DNA from: Sycon ciliatum
Lineage: Eukaryota > Porifera > Calcarea > Leucosolenida > Sycettidae
Assembly (NCBI RefSeq): GCF_964019385.1
Contig: NC_088654.1
Coordinates: 2,490,450 to 2,554,449 of the forward strand
Reading direction: 5' to 3'
DNA length: 64,000 nucleotides
Position 1 is the first letter of the stretch. Every line of letters starts with the position of its first letter. The position numbers were made by a program, and so were the translations under genes. Shown here one piece after another: positions 48,060 through 59,790 of the stretch. A model generated the notes under the pieces. It did not search any database. It was not told the DNA's origin and was given only the letters and a program-made list of their open reading frames with translations.

Positions 48060-50193
48060 CTGAAAACAGGGGATAGAAATAGAAAATGGAGAGAAGAGCA
48101 AGTGGAATTGGTGTTTTTCTGGCCCGCAGTGCCGAAGGAAACGTGAAAATAAAGGTGACTCGCGCCTATTTCCAGACTCGTCATGTTACCTCACAAAAAT
48201 TACACTGTGTTTGTGACAGGGGGAAGTTGAAACTGACCCATACTGATCAGGTCATATGTGTGAGCTGGACCTTTCGAAACTGGAGTGCGCTACAAGCTCG
48301 CTAAGCAAATCCGCATGCTCTTTCTCGAATGTTGGATGCACGAGAACCTGCGCAGAAGACGGGTTTAGAAAAAGGCGCTGGCCGCCTTAAGGGCTCATGG
48401 TCCACATTGTAATCCCACAGTTTATTTTTTGAGAGGTCAATGTTTTACCCAGTGCTGGCCACTGTTGGGACGTACAAAGGGGAAATCCCCTCATGAACAA
48501 AATGTAGATATGCCTAGATAAGCCCTGCCTGTTGCTCATTTTCTCCGATATCTTTCCTTGCACCTGCAATTAGCAATTTTCGATAGGATGGCGATATTTG
48601 TGCTGTTTTCTAGTTTAGAAACATTGAATGAGAACTGATGCACTTTGATGTCTCCTTTGTGTTGCATTGAGGAGCTGAACAGTGGTTGGAGTTCGGTGAG
48701 TGTTTGTGTGGAATTTGGTTTTGTGCTAGTGCAGGATGAAAATGTGCACAATTCAACACATATACATCGAGTCTGATCCTCCACGTTGTTGTACATCGTA
48801 CTGCACTTGACAGCCTTGATCTAATTCCCACCCACTGCCGAAAACCCAGCTGGGAAACGACATGGCGCGGGGGGTGAAGGGGATCAACGGTACTTTACGG
48901 TAGTCGTGGAGGTAAGTTCACTCAGCTCAGGTAAGTGCTGTACTTTTACTGTTCCGAAGGCATGCATGCTGCCGCCCTTTAATGGTTCTGTGTAGTATAT
49001 TTGTGGCTGGGTTTCTGATCGAAAGGACCCCAGTGGCAAGATGCATTGCATCGAATCGAGAGGGGGGGGGGGCGCGGTGTATGCCAATAAAAGTGAACCC
49101 AGTTAATAAAAGCCAATACAATCCCGCGCAGGATTTTATTGGCTATTATTTCCCGATCAGCAAGTCCGCAGGTTGGCTGAAACGGATTTGGTACAGTAGC
49201 ATGGGCTAAACCTGCACACAAACCACTGCTTGGAAAAGGCTCGGTTCGTATACAGGTTTATATTTCGCATACAATCAACTGGTTAGGTTGTACTTCCTCC
49301 GCGTCATTAAAATTGTCGCTTCCCAGAGCGATTTTTCTAATTTATTTTGTCCACTCGATGGGCTAAGAAACCAGCTATAAGTTTAGGCAGAGCATCGTCG
49401 ACGAACCAAGCTTTAGGTAGTGGCCCCCCGCTTCACAGCACTTGCAGCCTGGTAAGTCGACGTCTTCATCAGAGTTCGAGGCAGAAAGTGACCTTTAGCA
49501 CTCAACAAAACAAGACGCGCGTTCAAATTCAGATCAAGAAACTTCGTTTTCCAGCGATCCATGCCTCCAGGTGGCAGGCGAAGAAGGCAAGCTAGCATTT
49601 TTCAAGTACACTGTAACGACCCTCCAGCGGGATAGGGTGAGTAGTTTCGCACCTTCTTTCCTTGGCAAGCGCTTCGCTGATTTTGTTGGTGTTTTCAGAC
49701 CTGCTACCTTCGCAGCAACATGCGCCACAAGTAGGGCATTTTAGGAATTTGAGAACACTTTGTTCTTGCCATCATCACCTTCAGCATTTCGTATTCAGGA
49801 GAGATACCAGGATTCTTGTACCTGAGCTTGCCGTCTTGATAAATGCCCACGGCAACGATGTGGAACGACACGAACTCCAGAAAAATTATATGCGCTCTGG
49901 GGCGGAATAGTGCGGAGCGCGATGAGTTTGCTTGGTGCGGAAGAGAACTCCGACAAAGTCCGAGACCAGCAAGGCTTCAGTAACAAGTAGACAAATTGCG
50001 CAGGAAGGGTCGCACCAATGTTTGAACACATAAAACAGCGATTCTGATAGTTTGACTAAGACGAACCAAGTCACAAACTTTGCGATGTGCGAAGCGACAG
50101 TTTCAATGACGCGGAGGAAGTAGTATGCACATAATAGAACTTATCATTTGCTGAATCACCATTGCAGTTATACGACCAGTAAGAAACGCTTAC
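48060..50193. other. Intron between 4C and S132 exons (older cassette)
   Basis: No exon or terminal inverted repeat is recognised. A G-run (about 49063-49073) and weak open frames are present without support. Confidence 0.45.
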
Positions 50194-50490
50194 TTGTCTC
50201 ACACATGGCATAAAGTACTTGTGTCTTATCACGTGTTCCAGTTTTCGGTGAAGTATCAGCCACTAAGGCCACTCCTGGATCACCATCCTTGTTCAACCAG
50301 GCTATCATATTCTCTTCGAGTGCAGCGGACACGCAACCAGCCTTGTAAGTACCAAAGGTAGCCATGTATGCATTGTTCATACTACACAATGCCGTAGCAT
50401 CTGCAAAATTCAAGTACGTCAGCAGAGGCGTGCGTCGGAGGACTGTGTTGGTTTGGTGACAGTAGTAGGGACTCACAAGCTTAATATCTC
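50194..50490 (-). CDS. 4C module exon, older upstream paralogue
   Basis: 297 bp, acceptor TTCCCTCTGCAG, donor GAGACAA|GTAAGC, phase 1 at both ends. The ~99-residue product aligns with the unit 4C exons: YYC, TNTVLRRT, ALC, AGCV, a single Trp (AWLNKDGD), VALVADT and AMCE. The four cysteines and TN..LRRT are kept despite low overall identity, so the module is under constraint. It is the most upstream exon recognised in the window; the 5' part of the gene is not found. Confidence 0.7.
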
Positions 50491-50527
50491 CTGCAGAGGG
50501 AAAAAGACACGTCCAACAGATAGAGAA

Positions 50528-50590
50528 ACTCACACTCACACACACACACACACACACGCATGCACACACACACACACATGCACACACACA
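50528..50590. repeat. (CA)n microsatellite
   Basis: Interrupted CA repeat 38 bp upstream (gene direction) of the 4C exon at 50194-50490. Confidence 0.9.
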
Positions 50591-52278
50591 CAAAGAAACA
50601 CAACCGCAGAAACATGCATAGCCGCGTGTACAAGTATATTCCACTTTTACAACCGAGAAAGTACCAAGGAAGTAAACAAGCGTTATGGAGACAGCAAAAG
50701 TTTTAAAACTTTTTTTAAATATACCTACAAAAAGGACTAATTATACTGTCAGCATTACCTATATGTCGACATGTATGTGTAAAACTTTATACGACGATCG
50801 CAAGGCACACGACGAAAGTGAAAGAGAGGATTTGTTCAGAACTGTTTGCTTGTTACATTCATCAGTGAATCTACGTAACAATGGAATGGGGGCTATTTGA
50901 AACTAATCTTGTGTGCTTAGAAGTTGCAACTTCGGCGGTGATCTTTTGTGGACTAATAAAAGTGAAAGAGATGGAAAAAGCGAAACAAAAGGTGACTCTA
51001 CTGCATGTATTTGGCGGGGGACGATTTCAGCGGGTAATAACATGCATGTGTGAATTATCATTAGGATCAGCAAAACAAAGCAAACCTGAGTAGACGGAAG
51101 GCAATCTCCATTTACTTGTACAAGCCAGTGTTGTGTGTACAGACGGAAAGTGTTATCACCCTCACATTGTTTACCTACTTGGTCCGTGAGCAATATTGTC
51201 GCTTATCTTTCGACAATTTGAACTTAGACTTTGGACATGAACGCGTGCACTTGAAGTGATAAAACTTGGTACGATGGACGGTAAGGTTTAGAATGACAAC
51301 TAACTGTAAGGAATTTATTGTCCAAGGAAGGGTTCCTACTTTTTCGGTCCTCTTCGTCGCTGCTGTCGACGGTGGTGACAAATATTTTTGCTCAGGTTCG
51401 ACTCTCTTGCTTTTGCAAGCTCATCTCTCTTCCTCTCCGCTGCCTGGCTAGTTTCTAAACAGAGGTCGATTGTGACGGTCGCTTTCTCTATAGGACTTCG
51501 CGTGGACAGTACGACAGCCTGTGTGGTTCAAATCAGACGCCGTTCTTTGCAAGATTTATTTTGAACGACGACGATGACGCGTACAGTACTTGGAAATCTC
51601 CACGACACGCTGAATACTCCGAGCGTTGAGTTGGAGGTAAGGGAGCTGAGATCTCAGCTTGACGAGCGATCCCTGAGGTGAGCGATCTCGGCCGTTCAGC
51701 AAAATGGAGCTGATTCCGAGTAGCCGATTACTTTCTTGTGGCTGGCGCTGCTCTTGCCTGCACAGCGTAACAAGAGAATCTATTTTGATTCGGCGCTGTA
51801 TCAATCAGAATCACCCACCCATTGCTCTCGAAATCCACTCGAACTGTAGCTAGACCTTTCAGGTACTAGTAAACTAACTTACTAACCAAAATTGCGATGA
51901 AATGGGCTGCCGAGTGAGCTTTGGCGACATAAAAACAAAGCTGAAATATAAGCGACAATATCGCTGACGCGGACCAAGTAGTAGTTTAGTGCAAGTGTGA
52001 TGAGTGTGATTGCCCCCCCCCCCCCCTCCTACGTTCACACATCCTTCCGTCTTTTCAGGTTTGCTTTGTTTTGCTGCTGCTAATGATGATTCAAGTCATT
52101 GCTCCGGGGACCTATGGGAGCAAGATTTTAAAAAAACTATTAGGATCGACACTGTTGAACTATTGTTTGGATTTATTTAAAACTTGGATGTTGAGCCATA
52201 CAAAAAATTGATGTAGAAAGGAAAAGCCGGACATATGGATACGAGTTAAGAGTAACTCTCCATCACTGTAACTGGATA
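50591..52278. other. No feature recognised
   Basis: No splice-bounded homologous exon, RNA gene or repeat end is recognised. A C-run lies at about 52014-52027. Confidence 0.4.
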
Positions 52279-52438
52279 CTATAATTATACAGTCAGAAAG
52301 TACAATAACTAGTCACAAAACTGACAGAGTACTGAGACATGTTGAGATGTGTTGAAGCTAGGTGTCAGGACGGCGAATGTCTCAGTACTCTGTCCGTTTT
52401 GTGCCTAGTTATTGTACTTTCTGACTGTATAATTATAG
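52279..52438. mobile_element. Short MITE with ~62-bp inverted ends
   Basis: 160 bp, almost a complete hairpin: CTATAATTATACAGTCAGAA on the left, TTCTGACTGTATAATTATAG on the right. The arms continue to CTGAGACAT/ATGTCTCAG. The centre (GGTGTCAGG...GAATGTCTCAG) resembles 17545-17580. Confidence 0.75.
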
Positions 52439-54010
52439 GATTTATTTACTCAAGCTTTTTTGAAAATTTGAAATGAAGCTCAAATTTGCGAAATGCCTTC
52501 AACATCGTAAGACACACCTGCAAAGACAAGTCCAATAACAGACAATAGGTGTAAAATCCTGGAGGACAATATTTATGAAACAAACAAGGCCAAATGCAGT
52601 GCAGAAAGACGGCGAGATTCACGTACCAAGCTGTGTTGATTGAGCGACCGTCGGCGCATAAATGCCGGCTACCACAGCCACAAACATTAGCAAACACATT
52701 GCTTACGCTGAGTAGAAAAGAAAACATGGAAGGACACATGTGGGAAACGAAGACACCGCCAAGTAGGCTAGCTGGATCTTCCTCCTCTGTATTACAGTGT
52801 TCTATGATGCGTTCCCAGCTGTCTATGTACAGCGATCAGTACAGCTCTTTTTTTCTCTTTTTTTTACGCGCGCATACCACGCAATTGGTGCAATTTCTCA
52901 AACATCGACCTGAGTATGCCGCTCGGCCTGGCGTGCCTTGGCCGATTTTCGCTATTGTTCTTGTTGTCGAGTGCTGGTCTGGGTCCTACCTACCACTGCC
53001 TGTGGTTTTGGCTCCCAAAGATTTCACGACTTGACATAGCCAAGGTTTGAATATTTTCAAAAAAGACCATTTTCTTACGTGGTGCACTGACAAACAGCCC
53101 CACGCTCAAGGGGTTAATCAACATATCTGTTATAATTACTAATTCGAGACATAGAGCGAACCTCACACTCAGTACAAACCTCATTAGTAAACACTTGTTC
53201 TCGTGTATATGCAGTTGATAAAAATGTTCACCAAGGGCCGCAGAGCAACATCCATTCGGATCAAACAGCTAAAATGCAAGTGAAGCTGCCTGCCTGAGTA
53301 CATGAGTGCTTGAGTAACCCTCAGATTTTTGTAACTCGGCTTTTCCTTGACGGAACCCGTCAAGTTCTAAGCTATCGGCTCGAACAAGTCCGAAGTCGAT
53401 GAGACGCCAAATGGTGGAGTTATGGCACTCGCAAGGTATTTTACGTCCTGCAGCAAATTTTCCCTGCCGCGCACTGTGCCAGGCAGGGGATTTCCCCTTT
53501 TTGCTTGACACGCCAGGCAGGCCCAGAGCAGTGTGACGTCAGGCACTGATCTGGACCTATCAGCGACAACAAAATCAGCACTCTACTGTGAATATTACGA
53601 AAATACCAGTAATTCTAACAAATCGGCTCAAAGTGCCGTTTCGTATGTCTGCCGAGCACTATAGCACCAATGTGGTGGCACTGTGGTGAGTGGTATTTAC
53701 ACCGGTGTGCTCCTCTGGCCAAGAGCTTTCCAGGAAGTCCAAGATTATCAAAATTGAAGAAAGGAAACGCACGTTATGATCCAAACTGCTTCTACACGTA
53801 GTGAATGTGGCAAGTTGGCTGAATAAAGTCGGTCCTGAAAGGGGTACAGTCGAGCAGGAAACAGTCAATTTCAGTGTTTCTGCTCCAAACAGCAACTAAC
53901 TTTGTAATTGAATAGATACAAAGAGTACATTAAAGGATCAAACAACAACCATGTCCTTGATTACAGGTCCTGTAGTCATAATTATGGACACAGTACGAGC
54001 ACTCTGGAGC
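52439..54010. other. No supported gene
   Basis: A possible 81-bp minus-strand exon (52627-52707) has splice-like borders but the wrong phase. A GGGGTTAA at about 53110 could be a piggyBac-type right end, but no left end was found. Confidence 0.35.
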
Positions 54011-54100
54011 GTGCAGTCATGTGTGCAGTCATGTGTGCAGTCATGTGTGCAGTCATGTGTGCAGTCATGTGTGCAGTCATGTGTGCAGTCATGTGTGCAG
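54011..54100 (+). repeat. 12-bp minisatellite, left part
   Basis: GTGTGCAGTCAT is repeated about 7.5 times and continues at 54465 after an inserted element. Confidence 0.95.
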
Positions 54101-54464
54101 TAGGCATAGCCCGATTTTGCTAGCAATTCTGCTAGCAAAATATCGAGGAATTTTGAAAGGGAATTTGCTGGCAAAATGGAGCAAAATATCAGTGTGTTGG
54201 CTGGGAATTGGGAGATTTTACACATATACGGTGCACATGACTCATTTCGGCACAGTTTTACCAACACGTGACTCACTTTTTCCCATTTTTGCCAACATGT
54301 AACCCACTTTCGGTCAGTTTTCTCACACGTGACACAAATTTTGGAGCAAAAAGGGAGCAAAATATCGAGTGGCCTGGCAAAATGAAAGCAAAATATCGAC
54401 GATGAGCCAGCAAAATTTTGCGGCAAAATATCGAAGCTTCCCTGGCAAAATCGGGCTTTGCCTA
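54101..54464. mobile_element. hAT-type MITE inside the minisatellite
   Basis: 364 bp with ends TAGGCATAGCCCGATTTTGC and GCAAAATCGGGCTTTGCCTA (one mismatch in 20). GTGTGCAG is duplicated at 54093-54100 and 54465-54472. The duplication can be told from the satellite because the 12-bp phase restarts 8 bases early. The interior is rich in GCAAAATATCG repeats. No coding. Confidence 0.75.
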
Positions 54465-54528
54465 GTGTGCAGTCATGTGTGCAGTCATGTGTGCAGTCAT
54501 GTGTGCAGTCATGTGTGCAGTCATGTGC
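54465..54528 (+). repeat. 12-bp minisatellite, right part
   Basis: About five further units of GTGTGCAGTCAT. Confidence 0.95.
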
Positions 54529-54880
54529 TACGGAAAAATGAAGTGCATTGTGGCCTATACAAACCTCAAGGAAAAGAAGGCAACACAATCAAAAGATTTG
54601 GAGCTGTAAAAAACTTCAGATCATGTGTTTTCATACTTTCCGCAAAAAAAGGGGGTCCCGATAAGAAAACAGTGCTCCTCAGGCCGGCGATAACACCACC
54701 AACCCGAGCCCCAAAGGAACGCAATGTAGGTACGTGAAGGCGATTCACCTGGCGATGTTGCTGAAGATGCAGATGACAAACTCCGACATCTTTCATTTCA
54801 GCGCTGGGTGGGCAACACCGCCACTTTCAGCTTCGATACAACGACATCATTTTCAATCAAGAGGTATGTGTGTCACACTA

Positions 54881-55289
54881 GGGAGGTTCCGGAGTACGAT
54901 TTTTCGTGCCAAAATCCGTGGAGGCTCTACGGATTTTTTATACGTCGTTTTCGAGCAGTGAAAAGTTCCGGGGTACGGAACTTATGTGTTTGCCGTCATT
55001 GCCTAGGCTACGATCGCAAACACGTCACATTCCCGCGCTATGCCTTTTTATTTTGAAAATTTGTACCGAAATCAAAACTTCCCGCGAAAAATCGATGTTT
55101 CTCGTACCAAATTTGTACGCGAAAAAACTTTCTGCACCCGATGACGCAAAATCTCCATACGAAGCATGGTTCGTATGAAAGACAGTCCACACGGATTCTC
55201 GTGCCGAAAAATCGTATGGAGCACGCCTGGAAAAAATCCGTAGCGCCCGTACCGATTTTGGCACGGAAAATCGTACCCCGGAACCTCTC
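54881..55289. mobile_element. MITE, GRGAGGTTCCGG ends, second copy
   Basis: 409 bp, ~97% similar by eye to 4129-4538, with TA on both sides (CACTA|GGGAGG, CTCTC|TATTAAC). Confidence 0.8.
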
Positions 55290-55454
55290 TATTAACAGCA
55301 AACAAACATCCTTCCACTCCTTCGTAATCACAAATAAAACAAAGAGCTGGAGTTTCGTGCACGCGTGGAGGAAGTACCATTGCGACAAACTGCTGTCGAC
55401 TTTTGTTTATTTTGTCCCTTTTTGGCGTTCTCATTTTGTACAACGTACACGTAG

Positions 55455-56236
55455 CTGTCCCTCCAGAAACTTGCGGAGACATTTCGGAAATATCGCGGAA
55501 AAAGTTGCGAGGTAAAATGCCACAAATTGCGGGGAATATTGCGGATTTTGTCAAATATTGCGGGATTATTGTGGTAAAATTGCGGGAATTGCGGCCGATT
55601 TTGGTACTTGTACTGTAGTGGTGTACGATGTACGAGTCGTACAGCATAAATCATGCATGACAAAACAGAACGTATGCCGCGCTGACTGTGTTCAACTGCC
55701 NNNNNNNNNNNNNNNNNNNNNNNNNNNNNNNNNNNNNNNNNNNNNNNNNNNNNNNNNNNNNNNNNNNNNNNNNNNNNNNNNNNNNNNNNNNNNNNNNNNN
55801 NNNNNNNNNNNNNNNNNNNNNNNNNNNNNNNNNNNNNNNNNNNNNNNNNNNNNNNNNNNNNNNNNNNNNNNNNNNNNNNNNNNNNNNNNNNNNNNNNNNN
55901 TGACAGGAGCTTGCAAGACAGCTTTCCTCCATCCTCGGACAACACTCGACGCGAGCCTTATTTTGTGACTTGTCAGCCGCTGATTTCCCCAGAAACTTCT
56001 CCATTCTGGTGTCGATCTCACAAGTAAACTACTGACGAGCTTGAAGACCTAAACAACATCGAAGAAAGACTCGAATATCGCGGTTGCTTTTCGAAATATC
56101 GCGGTGCTTTTCAAGTATCAAGGACAGTTTTCTACAATAACGCGGATGATTTTTCAAATATCGCTGATATCACGGACTTTTGTTCAAATCGCGGAAAACA
56201 ACGCGGCCGCGGAATCGCAAGTTCCTGGAGGGACAG
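55455..56236. mobile_element. MITE with CTGTCCCTCCAG ends, 6-bp duplication
   Basis: The ends CTGTCCCTCCAGAAACTTGC and GCAAGTTCCTGGAGGGACAG are inverted repeats, and ACGTAG is duplicated at 55449-55454 and 56237-56242. The interior is full of AATATCGCGG/ATTGCGGG words. It spans the 200-N gap, so its true length is unknown. Confidence 0.65.
55701..55900. other. Assembly gap (200 N)
   Basis: Inside the element at 55455-56236, probably where its repetitive interior blocked assembly. Confidence 0.95.
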
Positions 56237-56598
56237 ACGTAGATCTACACATCGAGTGTCCGAGTTCAGAAGGCAAGCGTGCACCGTACATAGAACAGTT
56301 GGCTCGATCGACCAGCACAACAAGGACTGGACTTCGTTTTTGACGATGAATGTACGCGTGGAGGTCAAGTCCGGCGTGACGTCACTCGGTACTTCGGGAC
56401 AATTTTGGGCACCTTCTTTTCAAGTTTTCACCCACTTCCATGCATTGCAGAGAAAAACGAATGACACCATCGTGACCAGGAGCCAAAGAACTATAAGATA
56501 AGACAAAGAAAAATTTTGGTGACAGTTCCCCTTTACCGAAGAATCATTTTGATATTGATCAGCACGGACAGTTCAAATACAGAGGCAAGCCCCGGTGA

Positions 56599-59500
56599 CT
56601 TGGCTGCAGCGACTGGCATTCGGTTATCGATGTTATCTTTTTTTCTCAATCAAATGTTATCTACTATTCGCCCTTTGTTGCCAAATTGCCTTCAGCTAAC
56701 CCGCCGACAGCCGACCGGCCATCTGTGGAAAGCATGTTTATCAGTGGCCGACAAGCTCGTCATGCCCTGAGGAGTGGAGCCGAGGGGTTTCTTGCATGGG
56801 TCACTGCTGCAAACGAGGAGAATCGTTCCGGGCCACAACTCCAGGAATCAGAGCAACAAGACATCCAGAACCTGCTCAAGAGGTACCAGGATTTATTTCC
56901 AGACGAGCTGCCGAATGAGCTTCCACCGAAGAGACCAGTCGACCATGAAATCCAGATAGAAGATGGAGCCAGACCACCGTCTCGACCCGCCTACCGCCTG
57001 CCGAAACCAGAGATGGACGAGCTCCAGTCACAGCTATCAGAATTACTTGAGAAGGGATTCATTGAGCCAAGTAAGTCGCCATACGGTGCACCTGTGTTTT
57101 TCGTGAAAAAGTCGGATGGTACTCTGAGAATGGTGTGCGATTGGCGAGAATTGAATAGAATTACGATCAAAAACAAAGCTTGTCTTCCTAATATTGATGA
57201 CTTATTCGACACGATCCAGGGCAGTGCATATTTCTCCAAGTTGGACTTGCGGTCAGGCTACAATCAAATCAGAATTCAAGACTCGGATGTTTCTAAGACG
57301 GCCATTAATACGCCGTTCGGCCACTTCCAATTTAGAGTCATGGGATTCGGGCTGACTAATGCCCCGGCCACCTTTCAGTCACTCATGAACTCTATTCTGC
57401 AACCGCATCTCCGAAAATTCGTTGTAGTATTCTTGGATGACATTCTAGTTTTCAGCAAGACCTGGGAAGATCATCAGCATCATCTTCAAACAGTTCTAGA
57501 AACACTTAGAAATAGTGAGCTGTATTGCAAACAGTCTAAATGCGAGTTCGGCGTGAGAGATGTTCTCTTCTTGGGGCATAAAATCAACGGCACATCAATT
57601 TCCCCTGATCCCAAGAAGATAAGTGCTGTGGAAACATGGCCAACTCCGTCGTCAGTAACTGATGTGAGGAAGTTTCTTGGCTTTGCAAACTATTTCCGAA
57701 GGTTCATAGATCGACACTCAACCATCTCTCGTCCATTAGAAGAAATCACCGGAAAAAATTCACGCTTTGAATGGAGCGCTGCTAGGCAGAAGGCATTCGA
57801 GTCTCTAAAATCAGCATTACTCGAGGCGCCAGTGTTGCAACTGGCCGATGTTGAGAAAAGCTTCATGGTAGAAACTGACGCAAGTGACTTTGCCGTGGCG
57901 GGTGTGCTCCTGCAGCAGGGAGAAGATATGGATTTGCATCCCGTAGCCTATTGTAGTCGGAAACTGTCAGCTGCAGAACGCAACTATACTGCGGCCGAGA
58001 GGGAAACGTTGGCTGTGGTATTTGCATTAAAGTGCTGGAGAATCTATCTATTCCGCCACTTTGACCTGATGACTGATAATATGGGTGTTGTCTATTTACG
58101 AACTAAACCGACTCTCACCAAGCGTGAGGCAAGATGGGTAGAGTTTTTAGCTGACTATGACTTTACGGTCTTTCACAAACCAGGAAAGAAAAACATTGCC
58201 GACCCGCTTTCACGCCGTCCAGATCTGTTCAGTGATTCTGAAATAGGCGGGTCATCCTATCCTCCTAACATTCAGTTGAATGCCATAGAGCATACCCTAG
58301 AGATTAATCCAGACTTAGCGCAGTTAATTGTCAGCGGTTACAAGTGCGACAAGGATCTTGCTCCCATTATCAGGAGACTGAAAAATTCAAGCCATGACAA
58401 TCTGCACGACCGTTACCTTCTAAATGAAACACCCGGTTATCTTTATCTCAGATCTTCACCACAGAACAGGTTATGCATTCCAAAGAGTAGCAAACTCCGA
58501 CTCGCACTGCTTCAAGAATACCATGACTGTGTGACTGCGGGGCATCCCGGTCGAGATCGCACCTATTTCAGACTCTCTAGATATTTCTATTGGCCCAGAA
58601 TGGGACTGGATGTAAAGGCGTTTGTCAAGTCATGTGACGTCTGCCAACGAGTTAAAGGCGGCCAGCTAAAAACTGGTCTCTTGCAGAATTTACCAGTGCC
58701 CAGTCAGCCGTGGGCGGATATCTCGATGGATTTTATCATGGGTTTGCCTAGGACCGATACAGGTCATGATGCTATATATGTATTTGTAGACCGCTTGACA
58801 AAGTGTGTACATTTAGCACCTACTTCCTCTACTATTGACGCTAAAGGAAGTGCTGATCTGTATATTCAACATGTATTTCGACTTCATGGTTTGAGTTCTA
58901 GTATTGTATGTGATCGTGATCCAAGATTTACGGCAGCATTTTTTCAGGAATTGTTTGATCGCTTAGGAACGAAACTAGCATTTAGTACTGCCAATCACCC
59001 TCAGACAGATGGCCTAACTGAACGAGTAAACAGAATAGTAGAGGATGTGCTGAGGGCTTTTGTAAATCATAAACAAGATAACTGGGATATGCTCCTACCT
59101 CTCTGTGAGTTTTCTATCAACAGCGCTACTCAATCATCTACAGGAAACACACCGTTCTTCTTAAATTACGGTCTAAATCCCAGAGCGCCACCCGACTTCC
59201 TCAACCCTATTCAGGGAGGCAGAGATTCAGCTGATTGGTTGCAAGCAAGACAAGACGCGGTCAAGATCTCACAAGATGCGCTAGTGGCAGCTCAAGCTCG
59301 TCAGGCCTTCTATGCAGATCGGACAAGGGTCGAGGGAAAGCTGAAGGTGGGAGATTTGGTAATGGTCTACCGGGATTTCCTCCTGACTCCTGAAGCTCGG
59401 GACCGACCATCCCATAAATTACGCCCCAAGTGGTTTGGCCCCTTTCCTATAACCCATGTGGTCGGCCCGAATGCCTACAAGCTCAAGTTGCCTCATACCA

Positions 59501-59790
59501 GCCGCTGTCACCCGGTATTTAATGTGTCGGCACTCCGTGCCTACGAGAAGAACGCTATTCCTAATAGGAGACAGCCTACGCCTCCGCCGATCACGGACCT
59601 TGATGGTCATGCCCGCTATGTGGTGGAGAACATTCTCAGTCACCGCCGCCGGCAGAATCAGCTTCAGTACCTAGTCAAGTGGCAAGGCTACTCTGATGCC
59701 ACTTGGGAGCCTGAACATTATTTGTTGGATGAATCTGGTAATGACATTGTTCCACTTCAGAAGTACAAAACCTTGGCTTCTGCCCGCTGA
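56599..59790 (+). CDS. pol: Ty3/Gypsy (chromovirus) pol polyprotein, 5'-truncated
   Basis: The open frame has no in-frame stop from 56599 to the TGA at 59788-59790; the first in-frame ATG is 56734. Numbered from 56686 (TTG), the order is RT (~105-300, D187 and FLDD at 249-252), RNase H (~390-510, D398, E440, D464), zinc-binding HHCC (H613, H620, C650, C653), integrase core (D682, D743, E779, exact D35E spacing), GPF module (~918) and a C-terminal chromodomain (~978-1018, Trp-rich WQGYSDATWEPE). The chromodomain defines chromoviruses and normally guides insertion to modified histones. Residues before ~56680 (FFSQSNV) recall the end of a protease. Gag and most protease are missing. All catalytic residues are present, so pol itself is young. 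Confidence 0.93.
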   Translation, partial: LGCSDWHSVIDVIFFSQSNVIYYSPFVAKLPSANPPTADRPSVESMFISGRQARHALRSGAEGFLAWVTAANEENRSGPQLQESEQQDIQNLLKRYQDLFPDELPNELPPKRPVDHEIQIEDGARPPSRPAYRLPKPEMDELQSQLSELLEKGFIEPSKSPYGAPVFFVKKSDGTLRMVCDWRELNRITIKNKACLPNIDDLFDTIQGSAYFSKLDLRSGYNQIRIQDSDVSKTAINTPFGHFQFRVMGFGLTNAPATFQSLMNSILQPHLRKFVVVFLDDILVFSKTWEDHQHHLQTVLETLRNSELYCKQSKCEFGVRDVLFLGHKINGTSISPDPKKISAVETWPTPSSVTDVRKFLGFANYFRRFIDRHSTISRPLEEITGKNSRFEWSAARQKAFESLKSALLEAPVLQLADVEKSFMVETDASDFAVAGVLLQQGEDMDLHPVAYCSRKLSAAERNYTAAERETLAVVFALKCWRIYLFRHFDLMTDNMGVVYLRTKPTLTKREARWVEFLADYDFTVFHKPGKKNIADPLSRRPDLFSDSEIGGSSYPPNIQLNAIEHTLEINPDLAQLIVSGYKCDKDLAPIIRRLKNSSHDNLHDRYLLNETPGYLYLRSSPQNRLCIPKSSKLRLALLQEYHDCVTAGHPGRDRTYFRLSRYFYWPRMGLDVKAFVKSCDVCQRVKGGQLKTGLLQNLPVPSQPWADISMDFIMGLPRTDTGHDAIYVFVDRLTKCVHLAPTSSTIDAKGSADLYIQHVFRLHGLSSSIVCDRDPRFTAAFFQELFDRLGTKLAFSTANHPQTDGLTERVNRIVEDVLRAFVNHKQDNWDMLLPLCEFSINSATQSSTGNTPFFLNYGLNPRAPPDFLNPIQGGRDSADWLQARQDAVKISQDALVAAQARQAFYADRTRVEGKLKVGDLVMVYRDFLLTPEARDRPSHKLRPKWFGPFPITHVVGPNAYKLKLPHTSRCHPVFNVSALRAYEKNAIPNRRQPTPPPITDLDGHARYVVENILSHRRRQNQLQYLVKWQGYSDATWEPEHYLLDESGNDIVPLQKYKTLASAR

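Noticed and set aside
52627-52707. Possible 81-bp Cys-rich exon on the minus strand (CTACTCAG acceptor, CTTG|GTACGT donor)
   Set aside because: The only open phase is 2, unlike the uniform phase 1 of the modular gene, and it matches none of the other modules.
53938-54588. 216-residue minus-strand open frame
   Set aside because: Runs through a 12-bp satellite and a hAT-type MITE; composition is CTHD repeats plus MITE sequence.
56516-56770. Frame upstream of pol as gag
   Set aside because: Too short, no zinc knuckle, and it overlaps pol in another frame.
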